A stretch of DNA of 64,000 bases from the NCBI GenBank assembly GCA_002733765.1, contig NVWU01000010.1, positions 1 through 64,000 of the forward strand, in the 5' to 3' direction. Both the position numbers and the translations under genes were made by a program. This document shows, piece by piece, positions 8,128-18,420 of the stretch. The notes under the pieces are model-generated. The model was not told where the DNA came from. It searched no databases and saw nothing but the letters and a program-made list of their open reading frames with translations. Position 1 is the first letter of the stretch. Every line of letters starts with the position of its first letter. Source of the stretch: Colwellia sp. GTDB lineage: Bacteria > Pseudomonadota > Gammaproteobacteria > Enterobacterales > Alteromonadaceae.

Positions 8128-8958
8128 ATGCAAATAACTGATTCTGGTAAAGGCAAAACGATTGAAGCATTTGGATTACAAACAAACTACTTGGAGCTGG
8201 GTGAAGGTGAGCCGTTAATCCTATTGCATGGCTCAGGTCCAGGCGTTTCAGCTAGCACAAATTGGCGTAAAGTAATGCCTGAATTAGCAAAGCATTTTCG
8301 CGTTATCGCTCCTGACTTAGCAGGATTCGGACATACAGAAAGATCTGCTGACTTTTCTTATGACATTAAGCACTGGGGAAAACACTTACTAGGCTTTTTG
8401 GATGCTTTAGGGATAGAGAAAGCACATGTTATCGGTAACTCATTTGGTGGTTCACTTGCGCTAGCCACTGCTGCTCGCTTTCCTGAACGATTCTCTAAGC
8501 TTTGTTTGATGGGGACACCTTGTGACAAATTCGTTATGACACCTGGGCTTCGTGCTGGCTGGGACTATAAGCCATCACGTGAGAATATGCGTAAAACGAT
8601 GTCACATTTTCCATTCTCAGCAGACACAATAACCGATGAACTAGTTGAAGAGCGTTATCAAACAAGTCTTATTCCTGGCGCACAAGAAGGGCTTCGTAAG
8701 TTGTTAGTAAAACCAAACGAAGACGGAGATACCCAGCTTTCAGGGATGCCTGAGCATGTGGTCGCTAAAATAGCTCACCCAACGCTAGTGCTTCATGGCG
8801 GTGAAGATAAAGTTATACCTACCGAAATGGGTTTAAAGTTGGGGCGTTCAATGCCTAATGCTGACATGCATATATTTGCTAATTGTGGGCATTGGGTGAT
8901 GGCTGAAAGGCCGAAAGAATTTTTGCAATTAGTTATTAATCACTTTTTGGCAAAATAG
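8128..8958 (+). CDS. Meta-cleavage product hydrolase (alpha/beta hydrolase)
   Basis: A 276-residue alpha/beta-fold C-C hydrolase of the BphD/MhpC type. It would split the extradiol ring-fission product into 2-hydroxypenta-2,4-dienoate and a carboxylic acid. The oxyanion-hole motif LLHGSGPG, nucleophile elbow GNSFGG with the catalytic Ser, acid in HGGEDKVIP and base in NCGHWVMAE are all present in the right order. It is the first gene of a tight 12-gene operon and is preceded by TTGAGGAAAAA. The acid released depends on the ring side chain and cannot be deduced. Confidence 0.88.
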   Translation: MQITDSGKGKTIEAFGLQTNYLELGEGEPLILLHGSGPGVSASTNWRKVMPELAKHFRVIAPDLAGFGHTERSADFSYDIKHWGKHLLGFLDALGIEKAHVIGNSFGGSLALATAARFPERFSKLCLMGTPCDKFVMTPGLRAGWDYKPSRENMRKTMSHFPFSADTITDELVEERYQTSLIPGAQEGLRKLLVKPNEDGDTQLSGMPEHVVAKIAHPTLVLHGGEDKVIPTEMGLKLGRSMPNADMHIFANCGHWVMAERPKEFLQLVINHFLAK

Positions 8959-8970
8959 GGCGGTAATACT

Positions 8971-9279
8971 ATGTTTTATGTTTGTAAACTAGATGACTTA
9001 GAAATTGGTGACTCAATTAGGCTTGATCAATATAACCCCCCTATTGCCGTGATCCGCGGTGAAAGTGGGCAAGTATATGCTATTGATGATACTTGTACTC
9101 ATGCAGAAGCATCGTTTTGTGATGGTTTTGTTGAAGGTGATACAGTTGAATGCCCGCTTCATATGTCAGTATTTTGCCTGAAAACAGGTACCCCAGATAA
9201 TCCTCCGGCGATTAAAGGCGTTACTACCCACATTGTAGATATTAAAGATGGAGAAATACATATAGAGGTTCAACGATGA
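8971..9279 (+). CDS. Rieske-type ferredoxin of a ring-hydroxylating dioxygenase
   Basis: A 102-residue Rieske [2Fe-2S] ferredoxin (BphA3/HcaC type) that carries electrons from the reductase encoded next to the oxygenase at 17103. The cluster ligands are visible as CTHAEASF and CPLHMSVF, i.e. Cys-X-His and Cys-X2-His. Its length is typical. It overlaps the following reductase gene by four bases (ATGA). Confidence 0.92.
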   Translation: MFYVCKLDDLEIGDSIRLDQYNPPIAVIRGESGQVYAIDDTCTHAEASFCDGFVEGDTVECPLHMSVFCLKTGTPDNPPAIKGVTTHIVDIKDGEIHIEVQR

Positions 9280-10520
9280 GCCAGGTGAACTCGGTCATTG
9301 TTGTTGGTAGTAGTGCTGCGGGTGTTAGTTGTATAAGGCAACTGCGCAATGGTGGGTTTACTGGCAGTATTCGACTTGTTGATAAAGATAAGCACGGTGC
9401 GTATGAAAGGCCGCCACTTTCTAAGCAAGTTTTAATAAACCCACAACTTAAAAGTGACGATATTTCTCTGGTAAGCGGTGAAGAGTTAGCCGAACTGAAT
9501 ATTGATAGTTACTTTGGCGATAAGGTTACCAACATATTACCTGATTTACGTAAAGTTATTTTTGAGTCAGGTAAAGAGTTTGTCGCTGATGCGATAGTGA
9601 TAGCGACAGGTGGTGAAGCACGACGTTTACCTATAGAGGGATCAAACTTGCCACATGTGTTTGTTTTACGTCACTTCCAAGATGCCATTAATCTTCGCCA
9701 AAAATTATTACCTGGCTCATGTGTTGCTGTTATTGGCGGTGGTTTTATTGGTGCTGAAACATCAGCTTCACTTTCTAAACTTGGTGTCTCAGTGCATTGG
9801 CTAAATGCTGCAGAGCTTCCTCTGTCTCACCTTTTACCTCGTGAATTATGTGAAAAAATCGTCGCAAATCATTGCGCCGATGGATTAAACCTCATTACTA
9901 ATTGTCGTATTAATAAGTTTGTTGAACAAGCCGATGGCAGTATCTCCATCTTGTTTTCTGATGATACTGAGACACTTAACGTTGATGCGGTCGTACTGGG
10001 GGTTGGTATGTCCCCAGAAACGCCTTATTTTTCTGATCACGTTAGCGCTAAAGTTTTGAATAAAGCTATGGGCGGCATTGAAGTTAATGAGAGTCAAGAA
10101 ACCCAATACCCAGGTATTTACGCTGCAGGAGATGTTGCTGCAGTTATTCAGTCAGACGGCTCAGTATTACGTCATGGACATTGGCAATCAGCACAGTATC
10201 AAGGTGAGCGTACCGCGGCATCAATTCTTAATAAGTCTCTACCAGCCAAGCCGGTTGATTGGTTTTGGTCTGATCAAGGTGATTTACATATTGAAATGGC
10301 AGGGGAAATTTTACCTACCGAGCAACACTTAGTTGTTAGGCATGAAGGTGATTGGCCGGTGTATTTTAGTGTACTGGATAATCGAGTCGTTGGTGCTGTC
10401 AGTGTTAATAATCCTAATGCGGTGCGTGCTGCTATGCGAATGATTAAAAATGCTGTGAATATCGAGCCTTCACAACTGGCCGATACAGACTTGTCATTAC
10501 GTAAATTGATGCGTGGATAA
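9276..10520 (+). CDS. Ferredoxin reductase of a ring-hydroxylating dioxygenase
   Basis: A 414-residue FAD/NADH oxidoreductase of the BphA4/HcaD family that reduces the Rieske ferredoxin. There is an N-terminal dinucleotide-binding GSSAAG motif, AYERPPLSKQ around residue 46, an NADH-binding GGGFIGAETSASL near residue 153, and IYAAGDVAA near residue 283, followed by the C-terminal reductase domain. The length is normal. Translation is coupled to the ferredoxin gene by a 4-base overlap. Confidence 0.92.
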   Translation: MSQVNSVIVVGSSAAGVSCIRQLRNGGFTGSIRLVDKDKHGAYERPPLSKQVLINPQLKSDDISLVSGEELAELNIDSYFGDKVTNILPDLRKVIFESGKEFVADAIVIATGGEARRLPIEGSNLPHVFVLRHFQDAINLRQKLLPGSCVAVIGGGFIGAETSASLSKLGVSVHWLNAAELPLSHLLPRELCEKIVANHCADGLNLITNCRINKFVEQADGSISILFSDDTETLNVDAVVLGVGMSPETPYFSDHVSAKVLNKAMGGIEVNESQETQYPGIYAAGDVAAVIQSDGSVLRHGHWQSAQYQGERTAASILNKSLPAKPVDWFWSDQGDLHIEMAGEILPTEQHLVVRHEGDWPVYFSVLDNRVVGAVSVNNPNAVRAAMRMIKNAVNIEPSQLADTDLSLRKLMRG

Positions 10521-10551
10521 ACAACAAAAATTATAAAGCGGGAGATTAAAT

Positions 10552-11439
10552 ATGTCAGAAATTAAAGCCCTAGGTTATCTCGGATTCTCTATTTCCGATT
10601 CGGAGGCATGGCGAAACTATGCTGAAAATATACTTGGTGTCAGCATCACTGAGAAAGAAAATGGTGATATGTATCTTCGAATAGACTCTTATGCATGGCG
10701 TATCCACCTGAAAAATTCTGATCATGATGACCTTGACTACGTTGGTTGGGAAGTTGGTGATAAAAAGGATTTAGAAAGTTTAAAAAACCGTCTAACTGAA
10801 CAAGGCGTAACATTTGAAACTGGTTCAGATGAATTAGCTGAAACTCGACAAGTGAAAGAGCTAGTTATTTTTAATGATCCTGATGGAATACGCTGCGAAG
10901 TGTTTTATGGCCCGTTACAAGTCACTAATATGCCGTTTGTGAGCCCAAAAGGGTTCCGTTTTATTACGGGAGAGCAGGGGCTTGGTCATATTGTACTGAT
11001 AACTAAGGATCATATTGCACAGGAAGCATTTTATACAGAGTTTCTTGGCTTTAAAATAACCGACTACATCAATACAGAAGTTGTGCCGGGCAAACCATTA
11101 AACATTTCATTTTTACGTTGTAACGGACGCCATCACTCCTTAGCGCTTGCTCCAGTCCCAATCTCTGCAAAAGTTGCACACATTATGTTGCAAGTAAACA
11201 ACATTGATGATGTAGGGCGCGCTATGGATGCGGCAAAAAAATCTGGCGAACATTTCTCATTTACGCTTGGTCGACATTCAAATGACGAAATGTTGTCGTT
11301 TTATACGATGACACCTTCTGGTTTTGACGTTGAATTTGGCTGGGGCGCAATTGAAGTAGATGATGACACTTGGCATGTAAAAGTTCACAACACCAATTCA
11401 GCCTGGGGACATAAATTTCAGCGTCCTCCGCGTAAATAA
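10552..11439 (+). CDS. Extradiol ring-cleavage dioxygenase (BphC-like)
   Basis: A 295-residue type I extradiol dioxygenase with two vicinal-oxygen-chelate domains, like 2,3-dihydroxybiphenyl dioxygenase. It opens a catechol next to its hydroxyl groups using Fe(II). The three metal ligands expected in the C-terminal domain are seen as His in GLGHIVLI, His in GRHHSLAL and Glu in FDVEFGWG. The start GYLGFSISDSEAWRNYAENILG is typical of the family. A GCGGGAG ribosome-binding site precedes it. The catechol may be a substituted one, as the partner hydrolase suggests. Confidence 0.92.
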   Translation: MSEIKALGYLGFSISDSEAWRNYAENILGVSITEKENGDMYLRIDSYAWRIHLKNSDHDDLDYVGWEVGDKKDLESLKNRLTEQGVTFETGSDELAETRQVKELVIFNDPDGIRCEVFYGPLQVTNMPFVSPKGFRFITGEQGLGHIVLITKDHIAQEAFYTEFLGFKITDYINTEVVPGKPLNISFLRCNGRHHSLALAPVPISAKVAHIMLQVNNIDDVGRAMDAAKKSGEHFSFTLGRHSNDEMLSFYTMTPSGFDVEFGWGAIEVDDDTWHVKVHNTNSAWGHKFQRPPRK

Positions 11440-11464
11440 CTACCATATACAAGAGTCTAAACTT

Positions 11465-12247
11465 ATGAGCAATAGTACCATTTTAAATTTAGCAACATCG
11501 CTTTTTGAAGCCTATGAAGGAAAAGCAGTAGCGCCTTTACGTGATCAAATTGATACAGCTGATATTTCAATTGCATATCAAATTCAGCAAGAAAATCATC
11601 GACGTTGGAGTGAACAAGGGCGAAAAACAATTGGTCGAAAAATAGGCCTGACATCTAAAGCTGTGCAGGTTCAGTTAGGTGTTGACCAACCCGATTACGG
11701 TATGGTTTATGCCGACACTTGCTATTGTTCTGGCGCTAAAATTTCAGCGTCACAATTCTTACAGCCTAAGATCGAAGCTGAAATAGCATTTGTACTTAAG
11801 TCTGATTTAGATGCAGAAGATCTAACCATTGTAGACATCATTAACGCTGTTGATTATGCCGTTGCTGCCTTGGAAATTGTAGATAGTCGTGTTGAAAATT
11901 GGGATATAACGCTATTTGACACGATTGCTGATAATGCCTCTTATGGCGGAATTATAATGGGAACAACCCCGGTACCACTTAATCAATTAGACTTAGAAAA
12001 CTGCACCATGAAACTGTCAAAGGGTAACGAGGTAATATCAGAAGGTGAGGGTCGTGCATGTTTGGGAAATCCATTATTAGCAACACTTTGGTTAGCTAAT
12101 ACCATGGTTAAAAATGGTCAACCGCTACGAGCTGGTGACGTAGTGTTATCTGGTGCTTTAGGGCCGATGGTGCCTGTTCAATCTAATGACACATTTACTG
12201 CTTCTATCGATGGCTTAAATAGTGTTTCAATCAGTTTTATCAAATAG
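11465..12247 (+). CDS. mhpD: 2-hydroxypenta-2,4-dienoate hydratase (2-keto-4-pentenoate hydratase)
   Basis: A 260-residue member of the MhpD/BphH hydratase family. It adds water to 2-hydroxypenta-2,4-dienoate to give 4-hydroxy-2-oxovalerate. Family features are RKTIGRKIGLTSKAVQ, the acidic metal-site region PKIEAEIAFVL around residue 100, ALEIVDSRVENWD, and the C-terminal GDVVLSGALGPMVPV. It sits between the extradiol dioxygenase and the aldehyde dehydrogenase, the expected pathway order. The symbol is given by family, and orthologues are also called bphH or xylJ. Confidence 0.9.
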   Translation: MSNSTILNLATSLFEAYEGKAVAPLRDQIDTADISIAYQIQQENHRRWSEQGRKTIGRKIGLTSKAVQVQLGVDQPDYGMVYADTCYCSGAKISASQFLQPKIEAEIAFVLKSDLDAEDLTIVDIINAVDYAVAALEIVDSRVENWDITLFDTIADNASYGGIIMGTTPVPLNQLDLENCTMKLSKGNEVISEGEGRACLGNPLLATLWLANTMVKNGQPLRAGDVVLSGALGPMVPVQSNDTFTASIDGLNSVSISFIK

Positions 12248-12259
12248 GAGATTAAAGGT

Positions 12260-13207
12260 ATGTCCATTAAAACTAAAGTTGCCATCATCGGTTCAGGAAA
12301 TATCGGAACTGATCTCATGATAAAAATATTGAGAACTTCAAAAACGCTGTCAATGGCAGTCATGGTTGGGGTTGATCCCGATTCGGATGGATTAGCACGA
12401 GCTAAGAGTATGGGAGTAGAAACTACTCATCAAGGGATTAGCGGGTTGGTTGCAATGCCTGAATGGCATGACATAGGTATTGTATTTGATGCCACCTCTG
12501 CTGGCGCCCATGCAAATCACGCCAAAGTTTGTAATCAAGCCGGAAAAGTTATCGTTGATTTAACCCCTGCTGCAATTGGGCCATTCATCGTTCCTGCGGT
12601 TAATGGCGATGACAATATAGATCAACTTAATGTCAATATGGTGACCTGTGGCGGACAAGCGACCATCCCCATTGTTAATGCGGTATCACGTGTTGCACCG
12701 GTACTTTATGCAGAAATTGTAGCGTCAATCTCTTCCAAATCAGCAGGTCCAGGAACTCGTGCAAATATAGACGAATTTACTGAAACCACTTCCGATGCCA
12801 TTGAAAAAGTAGGGGGAGCCAAAAAAGGTAAAGCAATAATAGTGCTTAACCCAGCAGAGCCTCCTGTGATGATGCGCGATACCATTTTTACTTTTTCAGA
12901 AGATGGTAATGAAGAAGAGATCACGCAAAGTGTTGAAGAAATGGTTAAAGCGGTACAGAGCTATGTACCCGGCTACCGTTTAAAGCAAAGTGTACAGTTT
13001 GAGCGTTATACCGAAGAAAACCCTTTACATTTACCCGGTTTCGGTCAGCTAAGTGGATTAAAAACATCAGTATTTATAGAGGTAGAGGGCGCTGCTCATT
13101 ACTTACCTTCTTATGCTGGCAATTTAGACATAATGACTTCTGCTGCCCTTAAAACAGCTGAGAAAATTGCCATTGCTAGACAAAATAAGGTGGAGAATAA
13201 CTCATGA
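12260..13207 (+). CDS. mhpF: Acetaldehyde dehydrogenase (acetylating)
   Basis: A 315-residue CoA-acylating acetaldehyde dehydrogenase (MhpF/BphJ). It converts acetaldehyde from the aldolase into acetyl-CoA with NAD+. The N-terminal Rossmann motif is [13 protein letters not shown], and the catalytic Cys lies in [12 protein letters not shown] at about residue 132. [15 protein letters not shown] is a further family marker. Its end overlaps the aldolase start by four bases (ATGA), consistent with the channelling complex these two enzymes form. Confidence 0.95.
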   Translation: MSIKTKVAIIGSGNIGTDLMIKILRTSKTLSMAVMVGVDPDSDGLARAKSMGVETTHQGISGLVAMPEWHDIGIVFDATSAGAHANHAKVCNQAGKVIVDLTPAAIGPFIVPAVNGDDNIDQLNVNMVTCGGQATIPIVNAVSRVAPVLYAEIVASISSKSAGPGTRANIDEFTETTSDAIEKVGGAKKGKAIIVLNPAEPPVMMRDTIFTFSEDGNEEEITQSVEEMVKAVQSYVPGYRLKQSVQFERYTEENPLHLPGFGQLSGLKTSVFIEVEGAAHYLPSYAGNLDIMTSAALKTAEKIAIARQNKVENNS

Positions 13208-14223
13208 GCAATAAAAAACTATATATCCAAGATGTAACCCTTCGAGATGGCATGCATGCAATACGTCATCAATACAGTATTGAACACGTTCGCACTATAG
13301 CCAAAGCTTTAGAAGAAGGTGGTGTTGATGCAATAGAAGTTGCTCATGGAGACGGCTTGAGCGGAAGTAGTTTTAACTATGGTTTTGGAGCCCATACAGA
13401 TTGGGAATGGTTAGAAGCAGTCGCTGATGTGCTTGATAAAACTGTGTTAACAACCTTGCTGTTACCTGGAATTGGCTCCGTACAAGATTTAAAACGAGCT
13501 TATAACCTTGGTGTGCGATCAGTACGTATTGCTACGCACTGCACTGAAGCCAATGTATCAAAACAGCATATTCAAACGGCGAGAGAAATGGGCATGGATA
13601 CCATTGGCTTCTTAATGATGTCACATATGGTGTCTCCTTCAGAATTAGCTAAGCAGGCAAAGCTAATGGAGTCTTATGGAGCAACAACGGTTTATTTGGC
13701 TGACAGTGGCGGTGCGATGAATATGAACGATGTTGCTTTAAGTGTGAAAGCATTAAGAGAGAATCTAGATGCTAACACTGAGCTAGGTATACATGCTCAC
13801 CACAACCTTAGTTTAGGTGTCGCTAACAGTATTGCCGCGGTAGAAAATGGTGTAACTCGCGTTGATGCGTCTTTAACTGGTATGGGAGCAGGTGCAGGAA
13901 ATGCTCCTCTAGAAGTATTTATTGCGGCAATTAATCGCCTTGGGTGGGAGCATAACTGTGATTTATATAAATTGATGGATGCCGCTGAGAATTTAGTAAG
14001 GCCTCTTCAAGATAGACCTGTTCGTGTTGATCGTGAAACCTTAACCCTTGGTTATGCGGGGGTTTATTCTAGCTTCTTACGTCATGCCGAAAAAGCAGCA
14101 GAGCGTTATAAAATCGATGTTAGAGATATTTTAGTTGAAGTCGGTAAGCGTAAGCTGATTGGCGGTCAAGAAGATATGATTGTCGATGTAGCACTAGATT
14201 TACTAAATAGGTCTAAGGGATAA
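13204..14223 (+). CDS. mhpE: 4-hydroxy-2-oxovalerate aldolase
   Basis: A 339-residue class II aldolase (MhpE/BphI) splitting 4-hydroxy-2-oxovalerate into pyruvate and acetaldehyde. The DRE-TIM metallolyase motif is present as [11 protein letters not shown], and the metal-binding [11 protein letters not shown] lies near residue 200. The C-terminal communication domain is complete. It is translationally coupled to the dehydrogenase before it. Confidence 0.95.
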   Translation: MSNKKLYIQDVTLRDGMHAIRHQYSIEHVRTIAKALEEGGVDAIEVAHGDGLSGSSFNYGFGAHTDWEWLEAVADVLDKTVLTTLLLPGIGSVQDLKRAYNLGVRSVRIATHCTEANVSKQHIQTAREMGMDTIGFLMMSHMVSPSELAKQAKLMESYGATTVYLADSGGAMNMNDVALSVKALRENLDANTELGIHAHHNLSLGVANSIAAVENGVTRVDASLTGMGAGAGNAPLEVFIAAINRLGWEHNCDLYKLMDAAENLVRPLQDRPVRVDRETLTLGYAGVYSSFLRHAEKAAERYKIDVRDILVEVGKRKLIGGQEDMIVDVALDLLNRSKG

Positions 14224-14228
14224 AGAGC

Positions 14229-15218
14229 ATGGCCGATCGCGAAATTGTATATTCACTTTACAACTCCATGACGCTACCTGTAATCGTTGCTCCTATGTTT
14301 TTAATATCAGGTCCTGATTTAGTTGTAGCAGCAGCTAAATCAGGGATTATAGGATGCTTTCCTGCTCCTAACGCCCGCACAATAAGTATTTTAGAAGAAT
14401 GGTTAAATAAAATTGAGTTAGAGCTTAAAGATACAGAACGCGAAGGTCTGTGGGCAATTAATATGATTGTTCATAAAAGCTATGATCGATTTGAAGCGGA
14501 AATGGAACTAGTCGAGCGATATAAGCCTAAATTTGTAGTAACTGCGTTAGGTAGCCCCAAACGAGTTATCGATAGAGTTCATGCTTTTGGCGGCAAAGTG
14601 TTTGCTGATGTTATTAATATGGAACAAGCCAGAAAAGCTATTGCAGCAGGTGTTGATGGTCTAATTTTGGTTTGTTCTGGAGCCGGAGGACACACAGGGA
14701 AGTACTCTCCTTTTTCATTTGTTGAAGAAGTTCGCCGTTTTTACGATGGCCCTCTTATTGTTGGGGGAGCTATGCAAAGTGCACGGTCAATTGCCGCATT
14801 AATAGCGCTTGGAGCTGACTTTGCTTATATGGGTACTCGGTTTATAAGTTGCCCTGAAAGCTTGGTTATAGATGACTACCGCAAGATGCTTATCAGTTCA
14901 TCGATGGAAGATGTTGTGACCTCTGATGCAGTTTCAGGGGTTATGGCTAATTGGCTGAAAGATAGTTTAAGCAATGCGGGCTTTGACGTAACGACTAAAA
15001 AAGGGAGTACAGATATTGACTTTTCTAATATTCAAGGCGGGGGGAAAGCCTGGAAAAATACTTGGGGAGCAGGACATGGTGTTGGTGCAACTGAGCATAT
15101 CGAAACTGTTAGAGAAATAGTTGATTCGTTATTTAGCGAACTATCTACATTAAAATCGAGCCTTGACACTAAAATTTCAAGTTGGCCGAAGTCTTTGAAG
15201 GATTGTCACAATGATTGA
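14229..15218 (+). CDS. Nitronate monooxygenase-family flavoprotein
   Basis: A 329-residue FMN-dependent TIM-barrel protein of the nitronate monooxygenase/2-nitropropane dioxygenase family. PVIVAPMFLISGPDLV at the start, VCSGAGGHTGK and IVGGAMQSARSIAALIALGADFAYMGTRF are family motifs. Relatives in other catabolic clusters (IpdC in steroid degradation, for example) act on CoA thioesters rather than nitronates. Because this gene overlaps a CoA-ligase gene by 8 bases, a redox step on a CoA ester is a sensible inference. Denitration of a nitro compound is the alternative. The precise reaction is unknown. Confidence 0.75.
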   Translation: MADREIVYSLYNSMTLPVIVAPMFLISGPDLVVAAAKSGIIGCFPAPNARTISILEEWLNKIELELKDTEREGLWAINMIVHKSYDRFEAEMELVERYKPKFVVTALGSPKRVIDRVHAFGGKVFADVINMEQARKAIAAGVDGLILVCSGAGGHTGKYSPFSFVEEVRRFYDGPLIVGGAMQSARSIAALIALGADFAYMGTRFISCPESLVIDDYRKMLISSSMEDVVTSDAVSGVMANWLKDSLSNAGFDVTTKKGSTDIDFSNIQGGGKAWKNTWGAGHGVGATEHIETVREIVDSLFSELSTLKSSLDTKISSWPKSLKDCHND

Positions 15219-17061
15219 ACGTACAGTAAAAATTATTCCAGAAATTGAGTTAGGATGTCATAACGTAATTTCTAAAAAAAGCACTAACAATTCAATAATA
15301 CTAAGTAATACAGATGCGCTTAAGTTAGATAAGAATACTATGCTTGATTGCCTAGATTATTGGGCTGATAGATCTCCTAATACCGTTTGTTTACGTGAGC
15401 GGACTTCTGATGGTTGGTCAGAAATATCGTATAAAGAGTTTCTCTCTAGAGTAAAAAATGTTGCAGCGCATTTAGGCACACTTGATATATCAGCGGATAA
15501 ACCACTGATGATAATAGCGCCAAACTCTATTAATCATGCCTTAGTGACATTCGCTGCGATGACTATAGGTGTTCCTGTTACTCCTGTTTCAATTGCTTAC
15601 GCACAGTATGGCGAAACATTTGAGCGTCTTGATAATATCATCAATACAATTAAACCAGGTGCTATTTACTTTAGTGATACCAGCTTTTTTAAAAATTCGG
15701 TAAATGCACTTCTTAATAATCACGACATTGTTTGTATTGCCTCTAATTCAAATATAGAGAGTGTATCTGCAATCCGTGATTTACCAAAAATTGATGATGC
15801 TGAAGTTGAGCTAAAAAGAAGCAACGTCACTCAAAATACAATCTGTAAAGTGATGATGACCTCAGGCTCAACAGCGCTTCCAAAAGGTGTTATTAACACG
15901 CACCTAATGATGTATAGCAACCAAGTGGCGCTATATAAAATGTGGCCATTTTTAAAAAATATGACACCTAATTTGGTTGATTGGTTACCTTGGAGCCATA
16001 CTTTTGGTGGCAACGTATGCATTAATATTACGTTGTTTAATGGCGGCACACTTACTATCGATGATGGGAAACCAGTTCCAGGGCAGATAGGTCGGACTAT
16101 TGAGAATATTTGCCTTATAGAACCCAATATTCATTTTAATGTACCCGTGGGTATTGAGGCGCTATTAGCGCGGTTTGAAGATGATCATCGAGTAGCTAAG
16201 AAATTTTTTACCTCTGTTAAGGTTATTTTTATTGCAGCAGCAGCATTATCCGAAAAAACAAGAAACAGACTCAACACACTTTCAATGGAATTAGTTGGTG
16301 TTAGTCCTAAGCTTTTGGCTGGATGGGGCTCTACCGAAACAGCACCTTTTTCAACTTGTTTAAATTTTAAATCTGATCTGGCTGTTAACATCGGTGTTCC
16401 TATGCCAGGCACTGAGATTAAGTTAACTAATGTACAAGATAAACAGGAGTTAGCTGTACGGGGTCCTAATGTAACACCAGGTTATTGGCGAAATAAAAAG
16501 GCTACAGCTGAGGCCTTTGATGAAGATGGCTTTTATGCCATGGGTGATGCAGGGCGATTAGTTAATGAAAATGATCCGTCTGAAGGGTTGGTTTTTGAGG
16601 GGCGAACTGCAGAAAACTTCAAATTAAGCTCTGGAACTTGGGTTAATGTTAACCAAGTTAGGATCGCAATAGCGACTAAACTTAAGCCTTACTTTTTGGA
16701 TGCTGTTATCACCGGGCACAATCAATCGGATATTGGCTTGTTACTTGTTCCCAATGTTGCTTACCTAGCCAATAAATATAATTTAACTGAAAAGCAGAAA
16801 AACTCAGATTACCTCCAAACGAGGGATGAGCTTATCAATATAGTAGTTGAATTATTAGAAGAATATAACGAAACCTACTATAGCAACAGCACACGAATTT
16901 GTCGATTTGCACTACTACCATACTCTCCATCAATCGAAAGAAACGAGATTACAGATAAAGGTTATCTGAATCAACGTGCCCTGTTAGATAACTGGTTGGG
17001 AATAGTAAACGAAATGCATAGTAAAGAAAGAACGTCAGCGATCAACTTTTATTCATTCTAA
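15211..17061 (+). CDS. Feruloyl-CoA synthetase-like acyl-CoA ligase
   Basis: A 616-residue ANL-superfamily AMP-forming ligase. ATP-binding motif MMTSGSTALPKG near residue 215, GWGSTETAP near 370, YAMGDAGRL near 440 and EGRTAENFKLSSGTWVNV near 460 are all intact. The last is characteristic of feruloyl-CoA synthetases (Fcs). It would activate an aromatic or arylpropenoic acid, or the acid released by the hydrolase, to its CoA ester. It overlaps the flavoprotein gene before it, so both probably act on the same side-chain metabolite. The substrate is inferred only from family resemblance. Confidence 0.82.
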   Translation: MIERTVKIIPEIELGCHNVISKKSTNNSIILSNTDALKLDKNTMLDCLDYWADRSPNTVCLRERTSDGWSEISYKEFLSRVKNVAAHLGTLDISADKPLMIIAPNSINHALVTFAAMTIGVPVTPVSIAYAQYGETFERLDNIINTIKPGAIYFSDTSFFKNSVNALLNNHDIVCIASNSNIESVSAIRDLPKIDDAEVELKRSNVTQNTICKVMMTSGSTALPKGVINTHLMMYSNQVALYKMWPFLKNMTPNLVDWLPWSHTFGGNVCINITLFNGGTLTIDDGKPVPGQIGRTIENICLIEPNIHFNVPVGIEALLARFEDDHRVAKKFFTSVKVIFIAAAALSEKTRNRLNTLSMELVGVSPKLLAGWGSTETAPFSTCLNFKSDLAVNIGVPMPGTEIKLTNVQDKQELAVRGPNVTPGYWRNKKATAEAFDEDGFYAMGDAGRLVNENDPSEGLVFEGRTAENFKLSSGTWVNVNQVRIAIATKLKPYFLDAVITGHNQSDIGLLLVPNVAYLANKYNLTEKQKNSDYLQTRDELINIVVELLEEYNETYYSNSTRICRFALLPYSPSIERNEITDKGYLNQRALLDNWLGIVNEMHSKERTSAINFYSF

Positions 17062-17102
17062 GTTGAGTTAAATAATTTAAAAAATAGTATTGAGGATTAA
17101 TC

Positions 17103-18407
17103 ATGTCAATGAATATAGGGTCACTTATTGACCATGAAAATGGAGTGATAGATAGACGTATTTTTTCAGATGCTGACATCTATCAACAGGAATTAAAACA
17201 AATTTTTTCGCGCTGCTGGAATTTTGTCGCGCACGAGTCTCAAATCAAATCTTTTGGTGACTTTATCACGACTTATATCGGTGAAGACGCCGTAATAGTG
17301 ACGAGAGCTAAAGATAATAGCATCAATGTGATGCTTAATTCTTGCCCGCATAGAGGCAATAAAGTGTGCTTTGCTGGCGAAGGTAAAATCCGTTCTTTTG
17401 TCTGTAACTATCACGGCTGGGCGTTTGGCTTAGATGGTAAATTAAACGGTATGCCTGAAAATCAATTGTACGATAAGACTGAGGGCTTTAATAAGTCAGA
17501 TTGGGGTTTACACAAGGCTAGAGTAGAAGTTTATAAAGGCTTAGTCTTTGCGACATTTGATGAAGAAGCGCCCTCTCTAGGTGATTACCTAGGTGATTTT
17601 CGCTGGTATATGGATGCCATTTTAGACGTCGATGACAAAGGAACTGAATTCATCCCAGGTACCACTCGCTCAGTAGTCAAGTGTAATTGGAAGTACCCTG
17701 CAGATAACTTTGTTGGGGATATTTATCATGCCTTATGGACTCATCTAGGGGCCGCTGAATCGACGTTAAGTGCCTCTGGTGGTATCCAGGTATCGAATGA
17801 GAACTCGTATCAAAGTAGTGTCAATGGTCATGGCTGGGAGTTTTCATTAGCAAATAACTTTGGTAATGCGGCCACCATGGGTGACAAGGATATCGTGAAA
17901 TATTTACGCTCTCGTGAAGACGAAATTACCAAACGCCTTGGTAGTGTACGAGCAAAAATGATTGGCTCTGTCGCTTCAGCAGCAATTTTCCCTAACTTTG
18001 CCTTTTTACCCGGTTACTTAACGTTTAGAACTTTTTTACCTAAAGGACCCATGGAAACTGAGCTACATAGCTGGACTTTAGTGCCTAGCGAAGCGTCTGA
18101 TGAGATAAAAGATAAATGGCGATTGGGTGCGATGCGTACATTTTCTCCCGGTGGCATTTTGGAAATGGATGATGGCGAAAATTGGGAGCATGCGACATTG
18201 GGTAACTCAGGCTATGTCACCCGTCATCAAAAGCTTTGTTACGCGATGGACCCAACGAAAGGTGAAAGTATCCCTATTGACCTGCCAGGTATTGTTACTA
18301 AAGGTCAGCTTAACGATGCGAATCAACGGTTATTCTTTAAGCGGTATGCTGAATTTATGGACGCTAAAAGCTGGGCTGATATTCCATTAGCAAAAAAACA
18401 ATTTTAG
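17103..18407 (+). CDS. Rieske aromatic-ring dioxygenase, alpha subunit
   Basis: A 434-residue large subunit of a naphthalene/biphenyl-type ring-hydroxylating dioxygenase. The Rieske cluster ligands are in CPHRGNKVC (near residue 82) and CNYHGWAFGLDG (near 102). The mononuclear-iron site DNFVGDIYHALWTHLG near residue 200 supplies the two histidines, and the bridging Asp is retained. The family would normally have Glu or Asp before NFVGD, and here it is Asp. It adds O2 to an aromatic ring to give a cis-dihydrodiol. The beta subunit follows 13 bases later. Confidence 0.93.
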   Translation: MSMNIGSLIDHENGVIDRRIFSDADIYQQELKQIFSRCWNFVAHESQIKSFGDFITTYIGEDAVIVTRAKDNSINVMLNSCPHRGNKVCFAGEGKIRSFVCNYHGWAFGLDGKLNGMPENQLYDKTEGFNKSDWGLHKARVEVYKGLVFATFDEEAPSLGDYLGDFRWYMDAILDVDDKGTEFIPGTTRSVVKCNWKYPADNFVGDIYHALWTHLGAAESTLSASGGIQVSNENSYQSSVNGHGWEFSLANNFGNAATMGDKDIVKYLRSREDEITKRLGSVRAKMIGSVASAAIFPNFAFLPGYLTFRTFLPKGPMETELHSWTLVPSEASDEIKDKWRLGAMRTFSPGGILEMDDGENWEHATLGNSGYVTRHQKLCYAMDPTKGESIPIDLPGIVTKGQLNDANQRLFFKRYAEFMDAKSWADIPLAKKQF

Positions 18408-18420
18408 TGAGGGACTAAAC